Assembly (NCBI GenBank): GCA_040905705.1
Contig: JBBDQZ010000052.1
Span: forward strand, 33,170 to 97,169
From: JBBDQZ01 sp040905705
GTDB taxonomy: Bacteria > Bacteroidota > Rhodothermia > Balneolales > Natronogracilivirgulaceae
Length of the DNA: 64,000 nt
Reading direction: 5' to 3'
Positions 26,907 through 35,713 of the stretch are shown in pieces. Position numbers and translations under genes: made by a program. A model generated the notes under the pieces. It did no database searches, had not been told where the DNA came from, and saw only the letters and a list, made by a program, of their open reading frames with translations. Every line of letters starts with the position of its first letter. Within the stretch, counting starts at the first letter, position 1.

Positions 26907-28430
26907 ATGTCTCTATATAAAAAGCTGAACCTTGATGTTAATCCTTACACATTTTTTATTTCAATTGGAGTCATTCTCATTTTTTTGATCCTTGGAGCTG
27001 CCTTTCCACACGGCATGGATAGGGTGTTTGGTGTAATACAAGATTTGATTGTTACCCGATTTGGTTGGTTCTATGTTCTTTCCGTGGCTGTTTTTCTTTT
27101 TTTCGTGATTTATCTCTTTTTCAGCCGTTACGGGAACGTGAAGCTGGGGCCGGACGACTCCGAACCCGACTATACCTATATATCGTGGTTTACCATGCTC
27201 TTCAGTGCCGGTATGGGTATTGGATTGGTTTTTTTTAGTGTTGCCGAGCCCATGTTCCATTATCTGGCACCACCCACCATGGAGGGGGAAACGCTTATGG
27301 CAGCCCGTGAAGCAATGCGGCTGACCTTCTTTCACTGGGGTTTTCATCCATGGGCTATCTATATAATTGTAGGGTTGTCACTGGCATATTTCTCCTTTCG
27401 CAGGGATCTGCCTCTTTCTATACGCTCGGCGTTTTACCCGCTTTTGGGCGACCGAATCTACGGTTGGATGGGTAATACCGTCGATATTTTCGCGATCTTC
27501 GGCACTATGTTTGGAGTGGCTACTTCACTCGGGCTCGGCGTGATGCAGGTGAATGCAGGAATGAATTATCTTTTCGGACTATCGATATCGGCTACGGTCC
27601 AAATCGTGCTGATAGTCGGGATTACGATCATTGCTACCATCTCTGTTGTATTGGGGCTGGACAAGGGTATTCGCAATCTAAGTAATTTTAATATGACCGT
27701 TGCGATTGGGCTTGTTGTCTTTGTTTTTGTTTTCGGGCCGACGATCTATCTGTTAAACGCCACCGTCGACAACACCGGTTATTATTTACAAAACCTGGTA
27801 CAGTATACCTTCTGGCTCGGATCGTTTGAAGAGGATACAACAGAATGGTTGGGGGGGTGGACCCTTTTTTATTGGGGATGGTGGATTGCATGGTCTCCGT
27901 TTGTCGGAATGTTTATTGCACGTATTTCCAGAGGGCGAACTATTCAGGAGTTTATCGGAGGTGTATTATTTGTGCCTTCGGCATTCACTTTCATCTGGTT
28001 GACCGTATTTGGTAATACAGGGCTTAATTTTGAAATTTTTGGGAACGGCGGAATTTCCGGGCTGCAGACCGAACAAATGCTTTTTGCCATGCTGGACAAG
28101 CTCCCCCTGGCGACGCTCAGCTCTGTTGCGGCTACGCTGGTAGTTATTACTTTTTTTGTCACTTCATCTGATTCCGGTTCCCTGGTTATCGATATGCTTG
28201 CCTCCGGGGGAAATCTTGATCCACCGGTCGGACAGCGGGTGTTTTGGGCCTTGTCCGAAGGCGCTGTAGCATCTGTCCTTTTGTTAGCCGGCGGTTTGAG
28301 CGCTCTCCGGACGGCCGCCATTACTACCGGCTTGCCGTTTACAGCTGTTTTATTACTGATGTGTATAAGTCTCTATAAAGGATTGCGTGACGAAGAGGCC
28401 GATCGGTTGGTGTACCGAAATAACAGGTGA
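26907..28430 (+). CDS. BCCT-family osmolyte/quaternary amine transporter
   Basis: Imports betaine, choline, carnitine or a related zwitterion, usually for osmoprotection. It has about 12 membrane spans in 507 residues. The family signature is FYWGWWIAWSPFVGMFIARISRGRTI, and GMGIGLVFFSVAEPMFHY gives the conserved glycine-rich helix. TSSDSGSLVIDMLASGG follows near the end. A strong GGGAGG lies 6 bases before the start. The cytosolic tails are short, lacking the long C-terminal osmosensing tail of BetP. It probably shares a transcript with the ArsR gene 54 bases upstream. Confidence 0.95.
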   Translation: MSLYKKLNLDVNPYTFFISIGVILIFLILGAAFPHGMDRVFGVIQDLIVTRFGWFYVLSVAVFLFFVIYLFFSRYGNVKLGPDDSEPDYTYISWFTMLFSAGMGIGLVFFSVAEPMFHYLAPPTMEGETLMAAREAMRLTFFHWGFHPWAIYIIVGLSLAYFSFRRDLPLSIRSAFYPLLGDRIYGWMGNTVDIFAIFGTMFGVATSLGLGVMQVNAGMNYLFGLSISATVQIVLIVGITIIATISVVLGLDKGIRNLSNFNMTVAIGLVVFVFVFGPTIYLLNATVDNTGYYLQNLVQYTFWLGSFEEDTTEWLGGWTLFYWGWWIAWSPFVGMFIARISRGRTIQEFIGGVLFVPSAFTFIWLTVFGNTGLNFEIFGNGGISGLQTEQMLFAMLDKLPLATLSSVAATLVVITFFVTSSDSGSLVIDMLASGGNLDPPVGQRVFWALSEGAVASVLLLAGGLSALRTAAITTGLPFTAVLLLMCISLYKGLRDEEADRLVYRNNR

Positions 28431-28437
28431 CAAAATG

Positions 28438-28476
28438 GGAATGAAGTATCAAACCACCGATACTGATTTTCATTCC
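28438..28476 (+). terminator. Hairpin after the BCCT gene
   Basis: GGAATGAA pairs with TTCATTCC, and inside it GTATC pairs with GATAC across an 8-base loop, followed by a T-rich tail. It starts 8 bases after the stop codon. Confidence 0.5.
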
Positions 28477-28588
28477 TTTGATTTGAATGCTCACTGAACT
28501 AAATTTGATAAAATATTCTATTAATTTCAGGAACGTGATCCGATTTATAAAACGATGGTTTCCGGCAAAGGATGAAATTCGAAAACCG

Positions 28589-29242
28589 ATGAAGTTTGCC
28601 CGTCAGTCGGTTGCTCTGCTCCGGCGCGAATATCAGGGGAAGCCTCTGGAAGAAAAAAATGTCAGCACCAATCCCATTCAATTGTTTGAGCTTTGGTTTG
28701 AAGAGGCTTCAAAATTGATTGAAAATGACCCGAATGCCATGATTCTTTCAACAGTAGATTCGAGTGGGAATCCGTCTGCCCGCACGGTGCTCCTGAAAGG
28801 TTTTGATGACGACGGTTTTGTATTCTACACTAATTATGAAAGCAGAAAAGCGGAACAGATTCAGCAGAACCCTCATGTTGCCCTGACATTTTACTGGCCT
28901 GATATGGTTCGTCAAGTTTGTATTGAGGGAGTAGCTGAGAAAATTCCTGAGAGCCAGTCTGACAATTACTTTCGGAGCCGACCGGTATCCAGCCGGATTA
29001 GTGCCGTGGCATCGCCACAGAGCCGGGAAATCCGCTCAAGGTCGGAGCTGGAGAAGCGGGTCAGGGAGGTTCAAAAGGAATTCGAGGATGACCAAATCCC
29101 CCGGCCGTCGTACTGGGGAGGATATCTGGTAGATCCGTACCGGATCGAATTCTGGCAGGGGCGCATCAACCGGCTTCATGACCGGATCTGTTATACGAAA
29201 ACCGACAATGATTTGTGGAGATTTACTCGACTGGCGCCATGA
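28589..29242 (+). CDS. pdxH: Pyridoxamine/pyridoxine 5'-phosphate oxidase
   Basis: FMN enzyme that oxidises PNP or PMP to pyridoxal 5'-phosphate in the cytoplasm. The frame is open from 28487, but starting at the ATG at 28589 gives 217 residues, the normal PdxH length, and begins MKFARQSVALLRREY, similar to the family start. Conserved pieces are MILSTVDSSGNPSARTVLLKG, FVFYTNYESRKAEQI and SRISAVASPQSREI. The C-terminal pyridoxal-phosphate site is PSYWGGYLVDPYRIEFWQG. It converges with queD after only 16 bases. The extra upstream codons have no recognisable match to the family. Confidence 0.94.
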   Translation: MKFARQSVALLRREYQGKPLEEKNVSTNPIQLFELWFEEASKLIENDPNAMILSTVDSSGNPSARTVLLKGFDDDGFVFYTNYESRKAEQIQQNPHVALTFYWPDMVRQVCIEGVAEKIPESQSDNYFRSRPVSSRISAVASPQSREIRSRSELEKRVREVQKEFEDDQIPRPSYWGGYLVDPYRIEFWQGRINRLHDRICYTKTDNDLWRFTRLAP

Positions 29243-29258
29243 CAGCAATAAAGTCTTG

Positions 29259-29615
29259 TTACTCTCCAGTATAGACACAACCCGTCGTACAGGTTTCCAT
29301 GATCTCGATACGGGTCAATTCGGGCAGAAGCGGTTTTGTCTTGACCCATATCCACTTTGCCAGATGCTCACTTGTTGGATTTTCCAGACCCTTGATTTCG
29401 TTCAGTAAATAGTGATCAAGTTGCTTGTAGACAGGCGAAAAGGCCTCTTTGATTTCGGCAAAATCTTTGATCCATCCGATCTTTGGGTCAACCGGGCCAC
29501 TGATGTACAGCCGTACCCTGTAAGAATGTCCGTGCATTCGTCGGCACTTATGAGCCTCCGGCAGATGTGGTAAATAATGCGCTGCTTCAAACTGAAATTC
29601 CTTGTAAATTTCCAT
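29259..29615 (-). CDS. queD: 6-carboxy-5,6,7,8-tetrahydropterin synthase QueD
   Basis: Zinc enzyme making the pterin precursor of 7-deazaguanine (queuosine) from dihydroneopterin triphosphate. At 118 residues it is the typical QueD size. The zinc histidines are in EAAHYLP and MHGHSY, and the catalytic Cys precedes the latter (HKCRRMHGHSY). IKDFAEIKEAF and ENPTSEHLAKWIW are further family motifs; Glu near the end (IEIMETCTTG) binds the pterin. No queC or queE is next to it here. Confidence 0.94.
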   Translation of the reverse strand: MEIYKEFQFEAAHYLPHLPEAHKCRRMHGHSYRVRLYISGPVDPKIGWIKDFAEIKEAFSPVYKQLDHYLLNEIKGLENPTSEHLAKWIWVKTKPLLPELTRIEIMETCTTGCVYTGE

Positions 29616-29829
29616 AAATCTGTTTCATCTTCAGGGATCGTGCGTGAATCTGATGAAATAAAATATTCGTGTCAAGCTAAACCGTCCAATGTAATTTAAT
29701 TGTTCAAAAGGTAATGAATTATGCAGAATTTTTCTGTATTACGCCGATCAAAAAGCTGCCCCGCTGTTCCGAATAATCTCCCTGGGGTACTTGCTGTGGA
29801 TCCAATTCCATTTTGCGATGGACAATGGC

Positions 29830-31743
29830 TTACCGATTTCTCAGCTTGTCCTTAAGGACTTCGAATGCAATGCGGGTGAAATCGTATTCGGTCACTATAC
29901 CAACCAGTTTGCTGTTTTCAACCACCGGTAAGCTCGAAAGGTCATTGTTATGCATAATTTCTATCGCCTTGGTAGACGGAGTTTCAGGAGTAACAGTTGC
30001 AACTTCCCTGTCCATAATATCCCTCACGGAAACGTCGGTGTGGTCCAGGTTCTTGGCAATAATGTTGTTCAATGTAGTGATCATGGAACGGTATGTGACC
30101 ATGCCAACTAACTGGTGCTCATTATTTTCAACCGGAATATGACGGATGCGCTGCCACTCCATTACATTGGCAGCCAGATCAATGATGTCGTCTTCATTTA
30201 GAGTGAAAATATCGGTGGTCATGAATTGCCCAACGGTAGCAAACGCTTTTTCCCAGCGGTTTTTACGTGAGATCGATGCCCTGGCCCATTGGTGTACCGG
30301 TTTGCCCGTTTTCTGATTCTTAACTGTAGCGTCCGCAATTGCCGTCATTTTCTCGTTTTGATTCCATATGTCGTCAAGTTGATGGAAGGAATCCAGTTGC
30401 CAAATGGCTCCATTCTGCCCGTTAAGTGCGCGATCCTTTATGATGCCGAGAAATTGATCGATATCCCCAGTTGCAATATTGTACTGCTCCAAACCATCCC
30501 GAGCCAGGGGAACCAGCTCATTTAATATAAGTTCCTGCACGGGATAGCTTTTACCGTCCAACCACTTAATTTGGGAGAGCAGGCCACGGCGTGCGGTAGC
30601 GAAAAAATTTGATTCCACTTCTTTAAAGGGAATCAGTTTGGTGATATCATCAAATCGACTGGAGATTCCGGCCATCAGCCCAAGCCAAAATGCGGAATTA
30701 GCCACCTCATCCACCACACTCGGCCCGGAAGGCATGGCGCGGTTCTCAATCCGTAAATGAGGCTTGTCGTCGGTAATGCCGTAACATGGACGGTTCCACC
30801 GGTAGATGGTACTATTAAATATTTGCAGTGCCTCCAGTTTGGGGACGGCCCCTTTTTCGAGTTTTTCAAACGGATCTTCAATATCATCAATGGAGAACAA
30901 AACACGGAAGCGGGCAATATCTTCCTGGAAAATTTCCATCACAGACTCCTCAACCCATTGATTTCCGAACTGAACCCTTGGTTTGCGTTCGTTGACAAAA
31001 TTCTCTGCCTTGCGGTTGTCGATAGACTGCTGGAATACAGCGATACGTGTCTCATGGAACAGCTGTTTACCAAAGAGGAATGGTGAATTGGCTGATGATG
31101 CAAGCACAGGTGCAGCCACCAGTTGGGAAATGTTATAAAGCCGGGCAAAGTCTTCTTGCGCAACCTGGAAATGAATCTGGTAACTGGTATTGCATGCCTC
31201 CATCATAACCGAGTCGTGTTTAATATGCAATTCGTCCGCACCTTTGATCTGCAACTCATATTCACTGCCCCTTACACGGCTCAGAGCATCATTAAGCATA
31301 TAATATCGGGGAAGCGGGGTAATGTTATCCAGACCAAGATCCGATTTTTTGATTGTGGTAAGTGATCCCGTCAAAATAATATCCGCTCCATGCTTTTCCG
31401 CAGCTTGACGCGCTTTGTTGACACAATCATTCAATTGAGCTTCAAGTTTTTTAAGGCAGGGCCCTTCAAATGACAGTGGATCCAGATTGCATTCCAGGTT
31501 AAAGCGGGCAAGTTCGGTAGTGAAATGGGGATCACTCAATTCCTTTAGTATTTCCATGTTCCCCGGATAAGGACGACTCTCACGGTCAATGATAAACAAT
31601 TCCTGTTCCGCTCCAATACGACTGATACCTGTTTCAAACATGTTGTTCGAAAGCATTTGCTCCAGCGCTTTCATGTCGCGGATTAAAAGCTTGGTGAAAG
31701 CCCGAAGTTTTTCAGGGTTCTGGGGAGATGCAGGATGTTCCAT
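29830..31743 (-). CDS. Glutamate-cysteine-ligase-like protein fused to a CBS-domain pair
   Basis: 637 residues. Residues about 20-470 belong to the carboxylate-amine/GCS2-like ligase superfamily: IGAEQELFIID at the start of the fold, LECNLDPLSFEGPCL, TSYQIHFQVA, VLASSANSPFLFGKQ and LRIENRAMPSGPSVVDEVAN. The ATP and metal acids (Glu-x-Glu) are present. The last ~135 residues are two CBS motifs (FMTTDIFTLNEDD... and IMDREVATVTPE...), which usually bind adenine nucleotides and would let the ligase respond to energy state. The product is uncertain: gamma-glutamylcysteine or another glutamyl or amide compound. It is followed on the plus side by queD and preceded by the USP gene in the same direction, 54 bases away. 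Confidence 0.85.
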   Translation of the reverse strand: MEHPASPQNPEKLRAFTKLLIRDMKALEQMLSNNMFETGISRIGAEQELFIIDRESRPYPGNMEILKELSDPHFTTELARFNLECNLDPLSFEGPCLKKLEAQLNDCVNKARQAAEKHGADIILTGSLTTIKKSDLGLDNITPLPRYYMLNDALSRVRGSEYELQIKGADELHIKHDSVMMEACNTSYQIHFQVAQEDFARLYNISQLVAAPVLASSANSPFLFGKQLFHETRIAVFQQSIDNRKAENFVNERKPRVQFGNQWVEESVMEIFQEDIARFRVLFSIDDIEDPFEKLEKGAVPKLEALQIFNSTIYRWNRPCYGITDDKPHLRIENRAMPSGPSVVDEVANSAFWLGLMAGISSRFDDITKLIPFKEVESNFFATARRGLLSQIKWLDGKSYPVQELILNELVPLARDGLEQYNIATGDIDQFLGIIKDRALNGQNGAIWQLDSFHQLDDIWNQNEKMTAIADATVKNQKTGKPVHQWARASISRKNRWEKAFATVGQFMTTDIFTLNEDDIIDLAANVMEWQRIRHIPVENNEHQLVGMVTYRSMITTLNNIIAKNLDHTDVSVRDIMDREVATVTPETPSTKAIEIMHNNDLSSLPVVENSKLVGIVTEYDFTRIAFEVLKDKLRNR

Positions 31744-31797
31744 GTTCCGGGGGATAGTGGAAGGTTGAGGTTTAAAATCCCTTACAGGATTTATTCC

Positions 31798-32682
31798 CTA
31801 AAACTCGACATGTTCATTTCCTATATCAGCATTCATGCGAGGATTAACGCTGAGTACAGCTGTTTTTACCAGACGTAACACATTGGCTGCTGTACTTCCA
31901 AGACGAAGATACGTCAATCCGGTGTGGCCCAGCGTCGACATTACCACCAGATTATAACGGTTTTTGCTGGTTAAGTGAACGATTGCTTCGTGTACGGAAG
32001 AGCTTACCGGCAGTACCTCTGCAGTAACCCGGGACCGTATGTTGGAAAGGTGCTTATCCACCCAGTTATTTAATTTTTCACGGATAATCTCAAACTGATT
32101 TTCAAAAGCTGTTGTGGATTTGAATTGCTCCAGGCTGATGAGATGTACAAGATGAATACGGGCGTCTGTTTTTTGTACAAGTGATGTTGCATAATCAAAA
32201 GCAAGCAACGAGTGGTCCGAGAAGTCAGTGGTGAGTAAAATATTGTTAAGAGGCTTGATTGAAGATTCTTTTTTGACCAGAAGAACCGGAGATTTGCTGA
32301 AACGGACAACTCTCTCGGTTACGGACCCCAGGAACAGTCGTGAGAAACCGGTGCGGCCATGACTGCTCATGACCACCAGATCCATTTTTTCAGACTCTTT
32401 CATGATTATTTTCCATGCCTTGCCTTTCAAAATGATCACCGGTTCAAGTCGTTGTTCAGCAACAAGTTCCAGGGCTTTTGCTTCCAGCTCTTTCTCGATC
32501 TCCCGGACGGACTGCGGTGGTTCCGGGGACACCGGAAAACTCCCGCTTTCTTTTTCCGGCTGATATACATGAAGCGGGATGACAGTCCCGTTGAGGATAT
32601 CAGCCAGATAGTCGGCCGATGAGAATGCGGCCAGACTCAGCTCGGAGAGATCGGTTGGAACCAGAATTCTGGGTTTGTCCAT
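31798..32682 (-). CDS. Tandem universal stress protein
   Basis: Two USP domains in 294 residues: 1-140 (PRILVPTDLSELSLAAF to SKSPVLLVKKE) and 147-290 (LNNILLTTDFSDHSLLAF to VKTAVLSVNPR). Each has an ATP-site type loop ending in Gly-Ser: SSHGRTGFSRLFLGS and STLGHTGLTYLRLGS, so ATP binding is likely in both. Tandem USPs are typical of starvation and hypoxia regulons. It probably shares a transcript with the downstream ligase-CBS gene (54 bases) and lies downstream of hemN (78 bases) on the same strand. Confidence 0.93.
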   Translation of the reverse strand: MDKPRILVPTDLSELSLAAFSSADYLADILNGTVIPLHVYQPEKESGSFPVSPEPPQSVREIEKELEAKALELVAEQRLEPVIILKGKAWKIIMKESEKMDLVVMSSHGRTGFSRLFLGSVTERVVRFSKSPVLLVKKESSIKPLNNILLTTDFSDHSLLAFDYATSLVQKTDARIHLVHLISLEQFKSTTAFENQFEIIREKLNNWVDKHLSNIRSRVTAEVLPVSSSVHEAIVHLTSKNRYNLVVMSTLGHTGLTYLRLGSTAANVLRLVKTAVLSVNPRMNADIGNEHVEF

Positions 32683-32760
32683 GGATACTTGTTTTTTTTA
32701 TGACTTATAACCTCTTGTCAGTCAGTGTACCAGTATAAATACAATCTGCCGGAATCAGGT

Positions 32761-34137
32761 TCAAACAGTTTTTGAATATTGCGTCTTTTTTTCGGATGTC
32801 CTGAAATAGGCATCGAATGCCGTTGCAATATTTCTAAGGAAGAGCCGGCCCGTCTCAGTGACCCGGTATCCTTTTTCAGTTGAGGTGACCAATCCGTCAT
32901 CGGCCATTGATTCAAGCGTGACAAGAGATTGGGCGAAATATTCGGTAGAGGGAATATTCCATTGCTCGCTTATACGTTCCAGATTGACTTCCAGATCACA
33001 CATTAATCGCATGATCGTACTGCGACGGATCAGATCGTCCCGGTTCAGTATATACTGACGTGTCCAGGGATGCTTCCCGTTGTCAATCCGTTTGTAATAA
33101 GCATCAAGATCCTTGAATGATTGCAGATACCGGTCTCCAATTTGTGATATTGCGGACATTCCGATACCGTAAATATCCGTGTTGGCCAAGGTGCTGTACC
33201 CTTGAAAATTTCGCTGTAAAGTTCCATTCTGCCCGGCTATCGCCAATTCATCATCTTCTTTTGCGAAATGATCCATTCCAATATAACAATAACCCGAATG
33301 CATAAGATTGTTCGTTATCATTTGCAGCATGGAATATTTTTCATGGATATCCGGCATCGGAAAACGATCGAGTAATTTTTGGGACGGCATCATCCAGGGA
33401 ACATGTGCATAGTTGAAAATGGCAAAACGATGCGGGTCAAGAGACTTTACAGCTTCAAGGGTCACTTCAAAGCTGGTGCGGGACTGGTATGGAAGGCCGT
33501 AGATCAAATCGATATTCAGGGAAACGATCCCTGCCGATTTCAGCCATTCAACGGTTTTTCGGTTTACAGACATAGGCTGAATACGATTTATCGATTTCTG
33601 AACCTGTTCATTTACATCCTGAACTCCGATGGATGCTCGATTACAACCGGTTTCGGCAAGGGCTTTGACGTGTTCCCGTGTTAGGCTCCTGGGATCGATT
33701 TCCACGGCATATTCCATATTGGTATCGCAATTGAAAAGCGATCGGATGCGTGCACCGGTTTCACGAAGTTCGTCCGGCGTAAGAAATGTCGGGGTGCCTC
33801 CTCCAAAATGAAGTTGAACTATTTTGCTTTCACGATGCAGATAGCGACGAAGCGATTCAAGTTCAGAAAATAGTCGTTTCAGATAGGCCTTGCTGTCACC
33901 CTGGCGGCGGGTAATAACCTTGGTGCATCCGCAAAACCAACACAAGGATGCACAAAATGGAATATGAATATACAGGGATACAGGACGTGGTATCGTGTTA
34001 TGTGAACAAATGAACGTTACAGGATCAGCTGAGTCATCAATCTCTGCGAAATGTAACGCCGTGGGATACGAAGTATATCTTGGTGCCTGAATGGCGTATT
34101 TATTTACAAGCTGGGAATATTGTGTGTGTGTATTCAT
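32761..34137 (-). CDS. hemN: Oxygen-independent coproporphyrinogen III dehydrogenase
   Basis: Radical SAM enzyme converting coproporphyrinogen III to protoporphyrinogen IX without oxygen, giving haem under low oxygen. The 4Fe-4S motif is PFCASLCWFCGC (CxxxCxxC plus the extra Cys typical of HemN). APRYTSYPTALHF near the N-terminus is the HemN substrate signature absent from HemW. HFGGGTPTFL and GVQDVNEQVQKSINRIQ are further core motifs. I choose the ATG at 34137 (MNTHTQYSQL), since upstream codons require a TTG start. Length is 458. It heads a minus-strand series with the USP and ligase-CBS genes. Confidence 0.95.
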   Translation of the reverse strand: MNTHTQYSQLVNKYAIQAPRYTSYPTALHFAEIDDSADPVTFICSHNTIPRPVSLYIHIPFCASLCWFCGCTKVITRRQGDSKAYLKRLFSELESLRRYLHRESKIVQLHFGGGTPTFLTPDELRETGARIRSLFNCDTNMEYAVEIDPRSLTREHVKALAETGCNRASIGVQDVNEQVQKSINRIQPMSVNRKTVEWLKSAGIVSLNIDLIYGLPYQSRTSFEVTLEAVKSLDPHRFAIFNYAHVPWMMPSQKLLDRFPMPDIHEKYSMLQMITNNLMHSGYCYIGMDHFAKEDDELAIAGQNGTLQRNFQGYSTLANTDIYGIGMSAISQIGDRYLQSFKDLDAYYKRIDNGKHPWTRQYILNRDDLIRRSTIMRLMCDLEVNLERISEQWNIPSTEYFAQSLVTLESMADDGLVTSTEKGYRVTETGRLFLRNIATAFDAYFRTSEKKTQYSKTV

Positions 34138-34864
34138 ATTACTGATAACGGTTTTCAATCCGTTATACCATGCGGATAAACAATTTTTTTAACTTAATAA
34201 GAAAGCAGTAAAGCGTCGGTGGTTATGTCGTAGTGAATCATAATTCCACAAAATAGCCCTTAAATGAAAATAAATTTTGCCGTTCCTGATCAGAAATTCG
34301 AAATGGTTTATGAGAACAATGGAAATAAGATCAAGATGAAGTACTCTGAAAATAAAAATACTAAGATATGTGTTTAGTTTCGGACAGTTTTCAAAGACGA
34401 AATGTATTCTTGAAGCGTTTTAATAAGCAGTTTCCATAAAACATGCACTTAAGTGTTCAGGGAGAGGTGTCAGCGAAATATTCATAGCCGAAATTCCGGA
34501 CACACGCACATGAAGAAATCCATCGATGCTTTATAGGTCATTATGGATCATAACATTTTAAACAGATGAAACCAAATGATTGAAAATACGCAGGCATAAG
34601 TTTATGGAATCTAACACTGCCGTTTTGGACGATAAACGGGTTCTTTAAATTAATTCAATTTCTCTTTATATAGTTGACAGAATCATGAAATGAGTATCAA
34701 TGATCTGATAGGTTGTTAATAAGGCTGATGGTATAAAAGCGATTCTAAAAAAAATGCTGGAGATAAAATCAAATTTTGTATTTTATCCCAATCCACTGTC
34801 AGAATTGATCACCAATAAACAGCGCCTTGATTGTACCTGATGTACTGGGCCGGGAGTTTTAATT
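34138..34864. other. Long noncoding region between hemN and tonB copy 2
   Basis: Over 700 bases, the longest gap in the window. It should hold the divergent hemN and tonB promoters. It contains one copy of the ~100-bp element listed separately. A 37-codon plus-strand frame at 34264-34377 (MKINFAVPDQKFEMVYENNG onwards) looks somewhat protein-like but has no good ribosome site and no recognisable family, so I do not call it a gene. Confidence 0.5.
34475..34574 (+). repeat. ~100-bp intergenic element, copy A
   Basis: It aligns with 50158-50256 with a few indels and about two-thirds identity. Shared words in order include ATTCAT, GACACACG, ATGCTTTAT, TCATT, TTTAAAC and GATGAAAC. It lies about 290 bases before the tonB start. 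Confidence 0.6.
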
Positions 34865-35530
34865 ATGAGTGTACTGGAACGTAAAAAGCCGAGTGTAAAT
34901 CTGCACAAGTACTATATAATCAATTTGCAAATTGGATTCATTGCAACGTTGATCGTTATGATCCTGATGTTTCGCATAAACTGGCAGCCCGTTTCAGGGT
35001 TCGAAATTGTTGAAAGAGAGCAGGATATTATTGAGATGGAAGAGATCATTCAGACCGAACAGGAAATCACACCACCTCCACCACCCAGGCCACCGGCACC
35101 CGAACCGGTACCGGATGATGAAATAGTAGAGGATATGTTTTTTGATCTGGATTCGGAACTCGATCTTGACGCGCCTCTCGACATGCCGCCTCCGCCACCG
35201 CCCGCGGAAGATGAAGATGAAGAGCCTGAAGTTTTTACGATTGTTGAAGACATGCCGCAACTCGAGGGTGGAATACAAGCTATTTATGAACATCTCCGCT
35301 ATCCTGAAATTGCACGACAAGCCGGGGTTGAAGGGCGGGTGATTGTCCAGTTTATTATCGACGAGAACGGACTGGTACAAGACCCCGTGGTGATTCGAGG
35401 TATTGGTGGAGGTTGTGACGAAGCGGCTGTGGAAGCCGTTCGGCAACTCGTATTTACTCCGGGACGCCAGCGCGGACGACCGGTTCGTGTGCGATATTCC
35501 CTCCCGATTACCTTCCGTTTAGCCGAATAG
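34865..35530 (+). CDS. TonB-family energy transducer (copy 2)
   Basis: A 221-residue protein with the same design as the copy at 16.4 kb: short cytosolic start, one span (IINLQIGFIATLIVMILMF), an acidic and proline-rich periplasmic linker (TPPPPPRPPAPEPVP, then MPPPPPPAEDEDEE), and the TonB C-terminal domain (YPEIARQAGVEGRVIVQFII, GIGGGCDEAA, FTPGRQRGR, RYSLPITFRL). The linker is longer and far more acidic than in copy 1. No exbB/exbD or receptor gene adjoins it. The GAF-PAS kinase follows after 183 bases on the same strand. Confidence 0.9.
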   Translation: MSVLERKKPSVNLHKYYIINLQIGFIATLIVMILMFRINWQPVSGFEIVEREQDIIEMEEIIQTEQEITPPPPPRPPAPEPVPDDEIVEDMFFDLDSELDLDAPLDMPPPPPPAEDEDEEPEVFTIVEDMPQLEGGIQAIYEHLRYPEIARQAGVEGRVIVQFIIDENGLVQDPVVIRGIGGGCDEAAVEAVRQLVFTPGRQRGRPVRVRYSLPITFRLAE

Positions 35531-35655
35531 TCTATAGATCATTTTATCTGCTATTATCAACCCATTGAATTTCTGATGGGTAATTAGCCTCTGTCTGCAT
35601 TCGATATAATGGTTCAATTACAATATGTATGTTTCCGGCAGTCACCATAGATTAT

Positions 35656-35682
35656 TATGCCGGCCAGCTTATGCCCGGCATA
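35656..35682 (+). promoter_or_regulatory. Hairpin in the leader of the GAF-PAS kinase gene
   Basis: TATGCCGG and CCGGCATA form a perfect 8-bp stem with an 11-base loop, ending 31 bases before the kinase start codon. It may be a leader structure or an operator; it lacks a T-tract. Confidence 0.4.
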
Positions 35683-35713
35683 GCCGGAGAGTTTTTACAG
35701 GGGTATTTCCCAC

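Noticed and set aside
34264..34377. 37-codon plus-strand frame in the hemN-tonB gap
   Set aside because: Protein-like but without ribosome site, family or neighbours to support it.
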